The notes under the pieces are model-generated. The model searched no databases and was not told the DNA's origin. It saw nothing but the letters and a program-made list of their open reading frames with translations. Shown here piece by piece: positions 27,347 through 37,648 of a stretch of DNA of 64,000 nucleotides. Source of the stretch: Candidatus Jordarchaeales archaeon (lineage in GTDB: Archaea > Asgardarchaeota > Jordiarchaeia > Jordiarchaeales > Freyrarchaeaceae). The stretch is taken from assembly GCA_038889235.1 (NCBI GenBank), contig JAWAHN010000001.1, forward strand, positions 1,046,803-1,110,802. The letters are read 5' to 3'. How positions within the stretch are numbered: the stretch's first letter is position 1; the number at the start of each line of letters is the position of its first letter. The position numbers and the translations under genes were made by a program.

Positions 27347-27478
27347 GGGTCTGTAACCCTGTAAAGGGGGATAAGCTCAGCTTGGATAGAGCGCCGGCCT
27401 TCGGAGCTTATCCCGGAGAAAGCCGGAGGTCGAGGGTTCAAATCCTATGGAAAAAGGGTGGAAATCCCTCCAGACCCG
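27347..27478 (+). tRNA. tRNA-Arg(TCG) with three introns
   Basis: Acceptor GGGTCTG (27347-27353) pairs with CAGACCC (27471-27477); G73 at 27478 is followed by an encoded CCA. TA (positions 8-9) is followed by an insert of ~19 nt (about 27356-27374), then the normal D-arm, anticodon stem CCGGC and loop with anticodon TCG at 27401-27403. A 16-nt insert (about 27405-27420) sits at the canonical 37/38 site. A third insert of ~22 nt (about 27446-27467, may shift by 2) interrupts the 3' strand of the T-stem after TTCAAATCC. Removing all three leaves a 75-nt tRNA closely matching archaeal tRNA-Arg(TCG). Boundaries are assigned from the fold, not measured. Confidence 0.88.
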
Positions 27479-27564
27479 CCACATTATCTCCCTCTTTATT
27501 CAGGTAATCTTCAACTCTATTTCTCACCTCTACCCTCCTTAACATGTGATACCATTAGCCAGAA

Positions 27565-28086
27565 GTGGTTGTTATGGTGGTTGGAGGGGTGCTTAGCGGG
27601 CAAGAGATACGAAGGCTGATATCAGAGTGCGGGTTGGTTAAAGAGTATCTAGATTTAGATGTTCAAGTGACCTCTAACGGATTTGACCTCTCTCTTAAAG
27701 AGATTTACTCTTTCAGAAACCCTGGGCGCGTCGATTTCTCAAACGCGAAAAGAGTGCTGTCGGAAGCTGTTAAAGTCGAGCCTGAAAACTCTGTTTACTT
27801 CTTAAAGCCTGGTGCCTACAAGGTGGTGTATAACGAGGTGCTATGCCTGCCGAATGACATCATAGCTCTCGGTTTTCCTAGGTCCTCTCTTCTGAGGTGC
27901 GGAGTTACTGTGCACTGTGCGGTTTTCGACGCAGGATACTATGGAAGAAGCGAGTCTTTGATGATCGTAGGCAACCCGCATGGTTTCTTTCTGGAAAAGA
28001 ATGCGAGAATAGTTCAGCTGGTGTTCTTTAGACTTGAGAAGCCATCAGAAGGCTATAAAGGACAATATCTAGGTGAAAACATTTAA
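27565..28086 (+). CDS. dut: dUTPase (archaeal dCTP-deaminase-like fold)
   Basis: Hydrolyses dUTP to dUMP, keeping uracil out of DNA. Family motifs: Asn-Gly-Phe-Asp-Leu-Ser near residue 37, Pro-Arg-Ser-Ser-Leu-Leu-Arg-Cys-Gly near 104, Phe-Asp-Ala-Gly-Tyr-Tyr-Gly-Arg near 121 and Asn-Ala-Arg-Ile-Val-Gln-Leu-Val-Phe-Phe near 150. The start is uncertain: GTG 27565, ATG 27574 and GTG 27589 are in frame, and the family usually begins with Met-Leu-Ser-Gly, which fits 27589. Dcd of the dCTP-deaminase type is the alternative call. Confidence 0.8.
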   Translation: MVVMVVGGVLSGQEIRRLISECGLVKEYLDLDVQVTSNGFDLSLKEIYSFRNPGRVDFSNAKRVLSEAVKVEPENSVYFLKPGAYKVVYNEVLCLPNDIIALGFPRSSLLRCGVTVHCAVFDAGYYGRSESLMIVGNPHGFFLEKNARIVQLVFFRLEKPSEGYKGQYLGENI

Positions 28087-28172
28087 CTAGCTTTAAACGA
28101 ATAAAAAAATCGAAATTACGCGCTCTATTTTCAACATTCTTGTGAAAAGTGCCTCTCGGTGGTGAAGTGTTT

Positions 28173-28916
28173 TTGAGCAGAAAGCCACACATGTTAGACA
28201 TTCAGAGACGTATAGAAGCTGTCGAACTCCTTAAACTCATGAAAGAACGCTACACTTACAAGGAACTTTGCGAAATCACAGGTCTTCCAGCAACCGTGCT
28301 TAACAGATACGTTAAAGGTCACGTGCTTCCCAGCAGAAGCAGAGCCGAGGAACTCTTTAGCGTTTTCTCAAGAACAATCAACCTTAAAGAAGAGGTCATG
28401 GCACGGATAAAATTTGACGAGGGAGGATATTTCGACAACACTGCACTAATAAGTGATACGCTTCTGCTGAGATTAATAGCAAAAAGAGTCGCCAAAGTTT
28501 TTGCAGACAGAGAAGTCACTGCAGTTCTCACAGCAGCAGTTGACGGGATCCCCATAGCTGTTCATGTCGCAAACGTGCTTGACGCCAGGGTAGCCGTTGC
28601 TAAACGAGAGCGGGAGATCGGCGTTAAAAAATTTCTCGAAGAAAGCTACACCCCTTCGTTCTCAGGCATAGTTATGAGTCTCTATCTTCCCCAAAACGCT
28701 TTATCAAGTAAAGACAACGTCCTCATAGTAGATGACGTAGTCAGAACTGGAGAAACTCAGAAGGCTTTAATCTCCCTAGTAGAGAAAGCCAGAGGAAAAC
28801 TTGTAGGAGCCTTCTTCCTAATAGCAATAGGCAATGCCTGGATTAAACACGTAAACCTGCCTAGTGACTGCAAGCTCGAAGTTCTAGTAAATCTTGCAGA
28901 ACCCAAAAATGAGTAG
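28173..28916 (+). CDS. HTH-phosphoribosyltransferase regulator (GfcR-like)
   Basis: N-terminal helix-turn-helix (residues ~20-55; Thr-Tyr-Lys-Glu-Leu-Cys ... Thr-Val-Leu-Asn-Arg-Tyr-Val-Lys-Gly) fused to a type I phosphoribosyltransferase domain with the PRPP loop Val-Leu-Ile-Val-Asp-Asp-Val-Val-Arg-Thr-Gly-Glu-Thr near 190. This layout is that of GfcR, a transcriptional regulator of sugar catabolism in haloarchaea, often misannotated as orotate PRTase. I chose TTG 28173, which has GGTGGTGA before it; GTG 28149 is also possible. Confidence 0.82.
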   Translation: MSRKPHMLDIQRRIEAVELLKLMKERYTYKELCEITGLPATVLNRYVKGHVLPSRSRAEELFSVFSRTINLKEEVMARIKFDEGGYFDNTALISDTLLLRLIAKRVAKVFADREVTAVLTAAVDGIPIAVHVANVLDARVAVAKREREIGVKKFLEESYTPSFSGIVMSLYLPQNALSSKDNVLIVDDVVRTGETQKALISLVEKARGKLVGAFFLIAIGNAWIKHVNLPSDCKLEVLVNLAEPKNE

Positions 28917-28925
28917 CCTCTTTCC

Positions 28926-29720
28926 CTATTTACCCCGCAATATGCTACATATCTTCTCATGAAGGACTCTATTCCCTGCAGCTATTATGCTCCATCGCTC
29001 GCTCAAATCTATCTTGCCTTTAATCTCTTTTCCATTCTCGTCCGTTATGATTCCTCCCGCCTCCTCTAGAATGACCTTTGCGCCCAGAAAACTCTCACAG
29101 GTTAGCACACCTCTTATGTCGACAAACGCATCGAGCCCTCCGTGAGCCACATAAGATATCTCCAGGGCGTTAGTCCCTATCTTCCTAATCTTCTTCACGG
29201 ATTTTATTAACGGGAGAACCTTGTCCAGCATGTTTTTATCGGGGAAGTCTAAATCAACTCCTATTACTGCCTCACGCGGCTCCATAACACTAGATACTCT
29301 AATGCGTTTACCGTTTAGGAACGCCCCCACTCCTCTAACTCCCACATATATGTCCCCAGAAATCAAATTTTTAACCATACCTATATTCACTTTCTCAATG
29401 TACGGCTCATCTGCCACAGCAATAGAGACGGAGCAAACTCCAATCTTCCTAAGGAAGTTCGTTGAACCGTCAACAGGATCCAGTATGAAGAAAGGTCCTT
29501 CTCCCCTTATCTCCCCCTCTTCCTCAGCAAAGAAGGCAGCGTTCGGTAAGCGTTCCTTAATTTCATTAATAAGAAATTTTTCAGCTGTTATGTCGAACGC
29601 CCTAGTTTCATCACCTTTAACGTTAAAACCTAAAAGGCCCCCCTCATCCCGCCACTCACTTAGCAACTTTTCCCTAAGTCTCTCTAAAATATCATCGAGG
29701 AAAATTACAAGTTCTTCCAC
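28926..29720 (-). CDS. inositol monophosphatase / FBPase-like protein
   Basis: Sugar phosphatase of the archaeal IMPase/fructose-1,6-bisphosphatase type. The Glu-Glu-Glu-Gly region (~67) and the metal motif Ile-Leu-Asp-Pro-Val-Asp-Gly-Ser-Thr-Asn-Phe (~78-88) are intact. The second motif, normally Trp-Asp followed by Gly-Ala ... Glu-Ala-Gly-Gly, reads Glu-Ser-Phe-Leu-Gly-Ala-Lys ... Glu-Ala-Gly-Gly, so the third metal-binding Asp seems replaced by Ser. It lies downstream of nusA on the same strand, 86 bp away. Confidence 0.82.
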   Translation of the reverse strand: MEELVIFLDDILERLREKLLSEWRDEGGLLGFNVKGDETRAFDITAEKFLINEIKERLPNAAFFAEEEGEIRGEGPFFILDPVDGSTNFLRKIGVCSVSIAVADEPYIEKVNIGMVKNLISGDIYVGVRGVGAFLNGKRIRVSSVMEPREAVIGVDLDFPDKNMLDKVLPLIKSVKKIRKIGTNALEISYVAHGGLDAFVDIRGVLTCESFLGAKVILEEAGGIITDENGKEIKGKIDLSERWSIIAAGNRVLHEKICSILRGK

Positions 29721-29806
29721 CTACAATCGCCTCCAGCAAGGGAAAGTCAAAGTTTTTCAAACAAGTTTTGGAGGGTTGTTTCTCAGAGAATAATTTGGTG
29801 ATGTCT

Positions 29807-30247
29807 TTAACTGATTATGATGTCTTCTATCCCGAAGTGTCTGCGCACAAGCAACCGCGCTTTGGCTATTGTACGTCCGTTTTTTCCTATTGCTAATCCT
29901 TTATCCTTCGGGTCAACATTAACTATAGCTACCTTTTTCCCATCTTTCTTTTCAGCAATGTATACAGACTTTACCTTCGCGGGAGCCAACACGTTTTGGA
30001 TGAAGTTAACCGGCGAATCTGAATACTCAACGACCTCAACTTGTTTCCCAAGTATGCTTCGAACTTTCTTTATGTTCGCGCCGCGCTTCCCTATAGCCAA
30101 CCCAAGGTTGCCCTGCTTAATTACAAATATCAACCGTCCATCCTCGTTATCCACTACACAGTCCTTAGCGGTGGCTCCAGTTAGTGTTTCGAACAGCGCA
30201 ATATACCTCATTTCCTCAGCAGTTAATTTAACACCCTGACCGGCCAC
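29807..30247 (-). CDS. nusA: NusA-like transcription factor
   Basis: Archaeal NusA, two KH RNA-binding domains without the bacterial N-terminal and S1 parts. Gly-Lys-Arg-Gly-Ala-Asn-Ile (KH1) and Gly-Lys-Asn-Gly-Arg-Thr-Ile (KH2) are the GxxG loops. The GTG at 30247 has a perfect GGGGG Shine-Dalgarno 6 bases ahead and lies just after the rpl30e stop, so I prefer it to the TTG at 30265. Part of the rpoA2-rpl30e-nusA operon. Confidence 0.92.
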   Translation of the reverse strand: MAGQGVKLTAEEMRYIALFETLTGATAKDCVVDNEDGRLIFVIKQGNLGLAIGKRGANIKKVRSILGKQVEVVEYSDSPVNFIQNVLAPAKVKSVYIAEKKDGKKVAIVNVDPKDKGLAIGKNGRTIAKARLLVRRHFGIEDIIIS

Positions 30248-30251
30248 ACGA

Positions 30252-30554
30252 TCACCCCCTTTCAACTAGTTTTAGGATATCAGAGTCACCTGGATCGAGA
30301 ATGGACAAGACGGCTACCATGTGCGGTCTACCACAAAGAGCTCCAAGATCCCAACTTGACCCTGAGTAGACGATGAATGGAACCCCGGTGAGCTTACAAT
30401 AATACATTATTTCTCGCCTTATATCTTCGGGACAGTTTCCAGCTAGAATAACTAGTTTAGGGTTGTCTGTTTTAAGGAGTCGTATGGCTTCTTTATACCC
30501 CATTTTAACTTTACCCGACCTAACAGCCACTTGGATGGATCTATTCAAATCCAA
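30252..30554 (-). CDS. rpl30e: ribosomal protein eL30
   Basis: Archaeal/eukaryotic L30e with the Asp-Leu-Asn-Arg ... Ala-Val-Arg-Ser-Gly-Lys-Val start, Val-Ile-Leu-Ala-Gly-Asn-Cys-Pro block and C-terminal Leu-Gly-Ala-Leu-Cys-Gly-Arg-Pro. The TTG at 30554, right after the rpoA2 stop and 6 bases behind AGAGGTGA, gives the normal N-terminus; the longer GTG form (30578) would overlap rpoA2. Confidence 0.92.
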   Translation of the reverse strand: MDLNRSIQVAVRSGKVKMGYKEAIRLLKTDNPKLVILAGNCPEDIRREIMYYCKLTGVPFIVYSGSSWDLGALCGRPHMVAVLSILDPGDSDILKLVERG

Positions 30555-30555
30555 A

Positions 30556-32238
<1,683 letters not shown>

Positions 32239-33459
32239 ATGAAATGGTGTTTTTCTGTGATAGGCGGCGTTCCTGTAGGTGATGGTTATCCTGTTAGAAT
32301 AATGGCCATTCTTAACGTGAGTTCCGAGTCTTTCTATAAGGGATCGATTTTTACTGACGAAAAAGAAATCGAATCCTATGCGTTAAAAGTGGAAGACGCA
32401 GGTGCGTCATTCATCGATGTAGGAGGGGTTTCGTCAGCCCCACCGGAGATTTACGGGCCGAGGCCTCCAGTGTCTGAAGCCGAAGAGTTGGAGCGTGTCA
32501 TGCGCGCTATTAGAACGCTTAAAGATGTTACGAGTTTGCCAATCTCCGTGGATACCAGGAGGGCGTCTGTCGCTGAGGCTGCATTAAAAGAAGGCGCGGA
32601 GATAATTAACGATATCAGTGGATTTAAGGAAGACAATAGGATGGCCCATGTCGTAGCCGATTTCGACGCCTCATGTGTCCTCATGGCTACAATAAATAAG
32701 CCGGGAGATGCCAAAAGCATACCCGAGGTAAGGCGCGCGCTCAAAGAAAGCATAAACTTGGCTTTGGACGCCGGGGTATCTGCGGAAAAAATTCTCATAG
32801 ACCCGGGTATTGGTTTCGGCAAGCCTTACGAGTGCGACTTAGAACTACTGAGAGGTCTTCGCAGGTTAAGAGTCCTTCGCAAACCAGTGTTAATCGGTGT
32901 TTCGAGGAAAAATTTCGTGGGGCGCGTCCTTGGACTGCCAAAACCAGAAGATAGGCTTGTCGGAACGGTGGCCGCTACAGCGGTTGCCGTCTACAATGGT
33001 GCCGACGTCGTGCGAGCTCATGATGTTGTTGAAGCTAAGCAAGCCGCTCTCGTAGCGCAAGCTATTCTAGGCGAGCGAAACTGTGTCGTAGAGCGGGGGG
33101 ACTATTTCGCTATAGACTTGAGCCAAATCATCGAAGACAAAAGCGACGTTGAAGAATTAATGGAGCACGCTGACGTGAGCGAGATGGGTTCCAAACTGAT
33201 GTCTGAAAAAGGAGTTCACCACGTCATTTTTTTAGGAAACATTTCCACATCCGCGGCGCTGGCATTGAAACAACACTTACTCTCGGTCGGTGGTGAAGCG
33301 GCAACTCCTCGTGGAGCAATAGACTTCGAAATTAAAAGGTGTAACTTGCTGATAATGGCAACCCTTAAACAGTTGAAATCCATTATCCCGAAGTTACAGA
33401 TGAACTCCTTTGACCTTCCTACGATAGCGGACCTCCTACTAGAGTTCCTGGAAAAGTGA
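32239..33459 (+). CDS. dihydropteroate synthase with C-terminal extension
   Basis: TIM-barrel pterin enzyme joining a pterin diphosphate to an aryl-amine. Residues ~20-280 carry the DHPS motifs: Ala-Ile-Leu-Asn-Val-Ser-Ser-Glu-Ser-Phe near 22, Val-Asp-Thr-Arg near 113, Ile-Asn-Asp-Ile-Ser-Gly near 128, Asp-Pro-Gly-Ile-Gly-Phe-Gly-Lys near 193, Arg-Ala-His-Asp near 257. The last ~110 residues form an extra alpha/beta domain without recognised family. A second, more divergent DHPS-like gene lies at 46731. Co-directional with polC, 22 bp apart. Confidence 0.85.
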   Translation: MKWCFSVIGGVPVGDGYPVRIMAILNVSSESFYKGSIFTDEKEIESYALKVEDAGASFIDVGGVSSAPPEIYGPRPPVSEAEELERVMRAIRTLKDVTSLPISVDTRRASVAEAALKEGAEIINDISGFKEDNRMAHVVADFDASCVLMATINKPGDAKSIPEVRRALKESINLALDAGVSAEKILIDPGIGFGKPYECDLELLRGLRRLRVLRKPVLIGVSRKNFVGRVLGLPKPEDRLVGTVAATAVAVYNGADVVRAHDVVEAKQAALVAQAILGERNCVVERGDYFAIDLSQIIEDKSDVEELMEHADVSEMGSKLMSEKGVHHVIFLGNISTSAALALKQHLLSVGGEAATPRGAIDFEIKRCNLLIMATLKQLKSIIPKLQMNSFDLPTIADLLLEFLEK

Positions 33460-33481
33460 CTTGCCGGCGTGGTGGTATTCG

Positions 33482-36400
33482 ATGGGTGACGGGGGTGAAT
33501 GGCTTAACAACTACTTCTCATCATTGGAGACAGCTTTCAATATGCTTTACGAGATCGCGAGTAGAGCCAAGGCTAAGGGCTTAGATCCCTCACTTGAACC
33601 AGAAGTCAAGCCGGCCAAAGATATAGCTGCAAGAGTCGAGGGCATGACAGGTCTCGAAGGTATAGGGGACAAAATAAGGGAGCTGCTTGAGGAGGCTTCA
33701 AGAGAGGAGGTCGCTTTCAAGATCGCTGAAGAAGTTGTCTATGGTAGCTTCTGCCAGTTTGTATCGGAAGAAGAGGCCGCCGACAAAGCGCTTAGAGCAG
33801 CACTAGCCATACTAACCGAAAGCGTCACAGCAGCCCCAATAGAGGGCATTGCTGGAGTTAAAATTAAAAGCAATCCAGACGGAACGAGCTACCTTGCAGT
33901 CTACTATGCTGGCCCCATAAGATCCGCTGGTGGGACAGAGCAAGCCGTATCGGTCCTAATAGCCGACTTTATAAGGCGACTCCTTCGCCTTGACAGATAC
34001 AAGCCGTCTGAGGAAGAAGTTGAAAGATACGTTGAAGAAATAGATCTTTACGAGCGTTACGTCGCTCACCTCCAATACCCTTCAACCCCTCAGGAAGTAC
34101 GGTTTGCGGTCAGAAACATTCCAATAGAAATTACTGGAGAACCCACGGATCCATTTGAGGTTTCAGGCCACAGGAACTTAGCCCGCGTCGAGACCAATCA
34201 GCTCAGAGGGGGCGCATTATTAGTACTCAACGACGGTATATTGGGAAAAGCCAAAAAGCTGAAAAAGTTTGTCGAGCGCCTCGGCTTAACAGGGTGGGAG
34301 TGGCTATCCGAGCTTGAGAAATTAAAGGAAGGAGAGGATAAAGCGAAAGAGGAAAAAAAGGAAGAGAAGGGCGTCGCTCCAAACGAGAAATACCTCTCCG
34401 ATGTCGTAGCAGGCCGCCCTATTTTAGCCATGCCGTCTACTGCCGGCGCATTTAGGTTGAGGTACGGCCGCTCCCGAAACACTGGACTGGCTGCCGTGGG
34501 AATACACCCAGCCACCATGATACTCCTCGACGGGTTCCTAGCTCCAGGAACGCATATAAGAACAGAGAGGCCCGGAAAAGGTGCCGTCGTAATGCCCGTA
34601 GACAGCATAGAGGGGCCCGTAGTTAGGTTAAGGGACGGTAGCGTGGTGAGAGTCGAGACAGTCCAGGAAGCTATTGAACTAGTGAACGCCAACAAGGTCG
34701 AGAAAATACTGTTCCTCGGCGACATCCTAGTTGGTTTCGGCGAATTTCTCGAAAACAACCACGTTCTCCTTCCGTCTGGTATATGTGAGGAGTGGTGGGT
34801 TCAAGAGGTACGTTTAAAGGTAGACCAGCTTGGTGGACTAGAAAATGCAAGCCGCATATTGGAGTTGAGTGAAGAACGACTGAACTCGTTACTCGAAAAA
34901 CCCTTCGAAGTTAAACCCACAGCGCAGGAAGCCGTGAATATAAGTAAAAAGCTGAAAGTCCCCTTACACCCGAAGTACACTTACAACTGGCAAGACGTAA
35001 ACATTCAATCCATCCTAGAACTTAAGGAATTCGTGGAACGTTTTAAAATGGGCTCCATAGTAAGGGCCCCCCTCTCTCAACGTATAAAACAACTTTTAGA
35101 AACTTTGGGAGTCCCGCACAAAGTCGAAGGTGGCGAATTAGTTCTAGGAGAAGAAGAAACCTTCATACTCTCAACGTGCCTAGCAGCGGGGCGAGTCATA
35201 GGGCACAACAGTCTTCTACTTTACTCCTCTAACACACCGAACGATTTCCTTTCAGTTCTCGCAGGATTCCCCATCAAGCCAAAATCGACTGTCTATGTAG
35301 GCGCGAGAATGGGCAGACCAGAGAAGGCTGACGTGAGAACTCTGAGTCCACCCGTCCACGTCCTTTTCCCTGTCGGGCTCCAGGGAGGGCGTGAGAGGGA
35401 TATCGTAAAGGCAGCAGCGAGTGGGACAGTTAAAGTGGAGATTGCAAGAAGGCGCTGCCCTGAATGCGGCGACTACACATTCAACGTTTACTGCAGAAAC
35501 TGCAACTGTAGAACAGTCCAAATAATGAGCTGCCCCAAGTGCGGCTTCCCAACGAGTAACAGTAAATGTCCAAGCTGCGGAACCGAGGCAAAACCCTACT
35601 CCAAAACAACAATAGACCTGAAAAGGGAGCTTGAAGCCGCTATGAAAAACCTAGGCATGAGCTCGCCGCCAAAAAGCCTTAAAGGTGTCATAGGGCTATC
35701 TAGCGCTACAAAGCTTCCCGAACCCTTGGAAAAGGGCCTGCTGCGTGCTAAGTACGGATTATACGTTTACAAGGATGGGACGGTTAGATTCGACGCCACG
35801 GACGCACCCTTAACACACTTTACTCCTAGGGAAGTGTCGGTCCCCGTTGAAAAACTAAAACAGTTAGGATACACTCACGACTACAAGGGTGCCCCCCTAA
35901 CGAGGGACGACCAAATACTGGAGCTAAAACCGCAGGACATAGTTATACCCTTCAACTGCGCAAGCTACTTCGTTAAGGTTGCCAAGTTCATCGATGAGCT
36001 TCTCACCAAGTTCTACGGGCTGCAACCCTATTATAACGTAGAAAAAGAAGAAGACTTAGTCGGTCACTTAGTCATAGGCCTAGCTCCACACACATCAGCG
36101 GGAATCCTGGGGAGAATAATTGGTTTCACGAGAGCCAGCGTTTGCTTCGCCCATCCTTACTGGCACGCCGCTAAAAGAAGAAATTGCGACGGGGACGAAG
36201 ACGCCATAATGCTAGCCCTAGACGTGCTCCTCAACTTTTCAAAAGCATACATCCCCGACAAGAGAGGTGGAATGATGGACATCCCCCTCATAGTCACCGT
36301 GTTCCTAAACCCCTCTGAGGTGGATAGTGAAGCGCATAACCTAGACACAGGCTTCATTTACCCACTCGAGTTCTATCATGCGACATACTCCTTTCCTAGC

Positions 36401-36937
36401 CCGGACGAGCAAGCGAAGAAGCTTGACATAGTTGCGCACAGGTTGGGAACACCGAGACAATACTACGGTTTCGGCTTCACGCACCCTACAACTAACATAA
36501 CCGAGGGACCTGAAACAACTTCTTACAAGAAGTTGAACAAGATGAGCGAAAAAATTGAAGCTCAGCTTTCCCTTGCATCCAGAATAAGAGCGGTAACAGA
36601 ACACGACGTGGCAGAGAAAATACTGCAAAAACATTTGCTAAGAGACATAGTTGGAAACCTCAAAGCATTTTCCACACAAAGTGTAAGATGCATAAACTGT
36701 AACGAAAAGTATAGGAGGCCGCCCCTGAAAGGGGTGTGCCTGATGTGTGGTGGAAAACTTGTTCTCACCGTTCACCAAGCAACCATAGAGAAATACCTTC
36801 CATACGCAGTTGACCTAATCAAACGCTATAACCTCAGACCTTACATAGCCCAAAGAGTAAAACTTGTGCAAGACACCATAAGTCTCCTTTTCCGGAAGAG
36901 CGGAAAGCAAAAACAATTAACCCTCATAGACATTTAA
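33482..36937 (+). CDS. polC: DNA polymerase D large subunit (DP2)
   Basis: Catalytic subunit of the archaeal replicative PolD. The active-site block Asn-Cys-Asp-Gly-Asp-Glu-Asp-Ala is near residue 902, and a cysteine-rich zinc region near 658-700 (Cys-Pro-Glu-Cys, Cys-Arg-Asn-Cys, Cys-Pro-Lys-Cys, Cys-Pro-Ser-Cys) and another near 1070-1095 are visible. The C-terminus Gln-Lys-Gln-Leu-Thr-Leu-Ile could be a degenerate PCNA-interacting peptide. Length of 1151 residues is normal and no intein is present. ATG 33482 follows a GGTGGT; TTG 33461 is upstream in frame. DP1 is not in the window. Confidence 0.97.
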   Translation: MGDGGEWLNNYFSSLETAFNMLYEIASRAKAKGLDPSLEPEVKPAKDIAARVEGMTGLEGIGDKIRELLEEASREEVAFKIAEEVVYGSFCQFVSEEEAADKALRAALAILTESVTAAPIEGIAGVKIKSNPDGTSYLAVYYAGPIRSAGGTEQAVSVLIADFIRRLLRLDRYKPSEEEVERYVEEIDLYERYVAHLQYPSTPQEVRFAVRNIPIEITGEPTDPFEVSGHRNLARVETNQLRGGALLVLNDGILGKAKKLKKFVERLGLTGWEWLSELEKLKEGEDKAKEEKKEEKGVAPNEKYLSDVVAGRPILAMPSTAGAFRLRYGRSRNTGLAAVGIHPATMILLDGFLAPGTHIRTERPGKGAVVMPVDSIEGPVVRLRDGSVVRVETVQEAIELVNANKVEKILFLGDILVGFGEFLENNHVLLPSGICEEWWVQEVRLKVDQLGGLENASRILELSEERLNSLLEKPFEVKPTAQEAVNISKKLKVPLHPKYTYNWQDVNIQSILELKEFVERFKMGSIVRAPLSQRIKQLLETLGVPHKVEGGELVLGEEETFILSTCLAAGRVIGHNSLLLYSSNTPNDFLSVLAGFPIKPKSTVYVGARMGRPEKADVRTLSPPVHVLFPVGLQGGRERDIVKAAASGTVKVEIARRRCPECGDYTFNVYCRNCNCRTVQIMSCPKCGFPTSNSKCPSCGTEAKPYSKTTIDLKRELEAAMKNLGMSSPPKSLKGVIGLSSATKLPEPLEKGLLRAKYGLYVYKDGTVRFDATDAPLTHFTPREVSVPVEKLKQLGYTHDYKGAPLTRDDQILELKPQDIVIPFNCASYFVKVAKFIDELLTKFYGLQPYYNVEKEEDLVGHLVIGLAPHTSAGILGRIIGFTRASVCFAHPYWHAAKRRNCDGDEDAIMLALDVLLNFSKAYIPDKRGGMMDIPLIVTVFLNPSEVDSEAHNLDTGFIYPLEFYHATYSFPSPDEQAKKLDIVAHRLGTPRQYYGFGFTHPTTNITEGPETTSYKKLNKMSEKIEAQLSLASRIRAVTEHDVAEKILQKHLLRDIVGNLKAFSTQSVRCINCNEKYRRPPLKGVCLMCGGKLVLTVHQATIEKYLPYAVDLIKRYNLRPYIAQRVKLVQDTISLLFRKSGKQKQLTLIDI

Positions 36938-36957
36938 CTTATATTTGGTGAAAAACG

Positions 36958-37266
36958 GTGCGGATAGCTAGGTGGAGAAAGATTCCGCACATCCCGCAAG
37001 CGGTTCTTAAATTGAAGAGAAACGTACAGCAAGGAGTGTCGACGAGAAGCAAGATAATACAAGCTCTTAAGGCGGGGCCTAAAACTGCTAGAGAAATAGC
37101 AGACGAATTAGGCATGAATTACAGCACTGTTTTAAGACACCTTAAGTTAATGGAAAAGGAAAAAATAGTCTTTTGCGAGCGTGGGGTTGGTTTTCGCTGG
37201 AAGCTGACAGGGCTAGGGCAACAACCTCTCCAGCAACACCAAGACAGCAGCGAAAAAACATTGTAA
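36958..37266 (+). CDS. winged-helix (ArsR-like) DNA-binding protein
   Basis: Basic N-terminus, then a winged helix-turn-helix at residues ~30-85 (Thr-Ala-Arg-Glu-Ile-Ala-Asp-Glu-Leu-Gly ... Ser-Thr-Val-Leu-Arg-His-Leu-Lys-Leu-Met-Glu) and a Gln-rich tail. GTG start just after polC, likely co-transcribed; no effector domain is present, so its targets are unknown. Confidence 0.75.
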   Translation: MRIARWRKIPHIPQAVLKLKRNVQQGVSTRSKIIQALKAGPKTAREIADELGMNYSTVLRHLKLMEKEKIVFCERGVGFRWKLTGLGQQPLQQHQDSSEKTL

Positions 37267-37281
37267 GTGGCTGTTGAATGG

Positions 37282-37385
37282 TGGGCGGGCCAGGATTCGA
37301 ACCTGGGACCTCCGCCGTGTGAGGGCGGCTTCTCGCCCCTAAGTGAACCTTTCAGAGGGCGTCATAACCGCTAGACTACCCGCCC
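37282..37385 (-). tRNA. tRNA-Val(CAC) with one non-canonical intron
   Basis: Acceptor GGGCGGG (37379-37385) pairs with CCCGCCC (37283-37289); A73 at 37282 followed by an encoded CCA. Anticodon CAC at 37319-37321 in loop CTCACAC between CCGCC and GGCGG. A 31-nt insert (about 37329-37359) lies between the D-arm and the anticodon stem (near position 26/27). Removing it gives a 73-nt tRNA. The insert can close as a CGCCCT/AGGGGCG stem. A minus-strand TATA (CTTAAAAAA) is at ~37416-37424. Confidence 0.87.
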
Positions 37386-37648
37386 AGCTGTTGCACAAGA
37401 GAGTAAAGGGGTGTGGCGTTTTTTAAGCATTACGTTACTTGTTGATCGGGAAACCATTCTGTATGTCCCAATTTCCTCTCTAGAAGCTTGAGCCCATCTT
37501 GCCTTTAAGAGGCTAAGCTTTCTTTGAGAAAGATGCGGAATTTTTGCTTCCGAGTTTTCGGTAGGGGCTGAACGCGTAAAACTTAAGAAATCAGAAGGTT
37601 AGTTAGCTTACACGTTTCACCACCCCTTCTTTCAAAAGGGGGACAAGT
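37386..37648. other. tRNA-Val to MFS intergenic region
   Basis: About 260 bp without a gene. It holds the tRNA-Val TATA element near 37416-37424 on the minus strand and, just before the MFS gene, an AAAGGGGG Shine-Dalgarno. I see nothing else in it. Confidence 0.4.

Noticed and set aside
27331-27480. tRNA-Arg acceptor stem formed by GGCGGGT and ACCCGCC
   Set aside because: The pairing exists but leaves an extra CAG; GGGTCTG/CAGACCC with G73 and CCA gives the consensus tRNA-Arg.
33482-36937. Intein in DP2
   Set aside because: The length is normal (1151 residues) and the active-site block is continuous; no splice-junction motifs.
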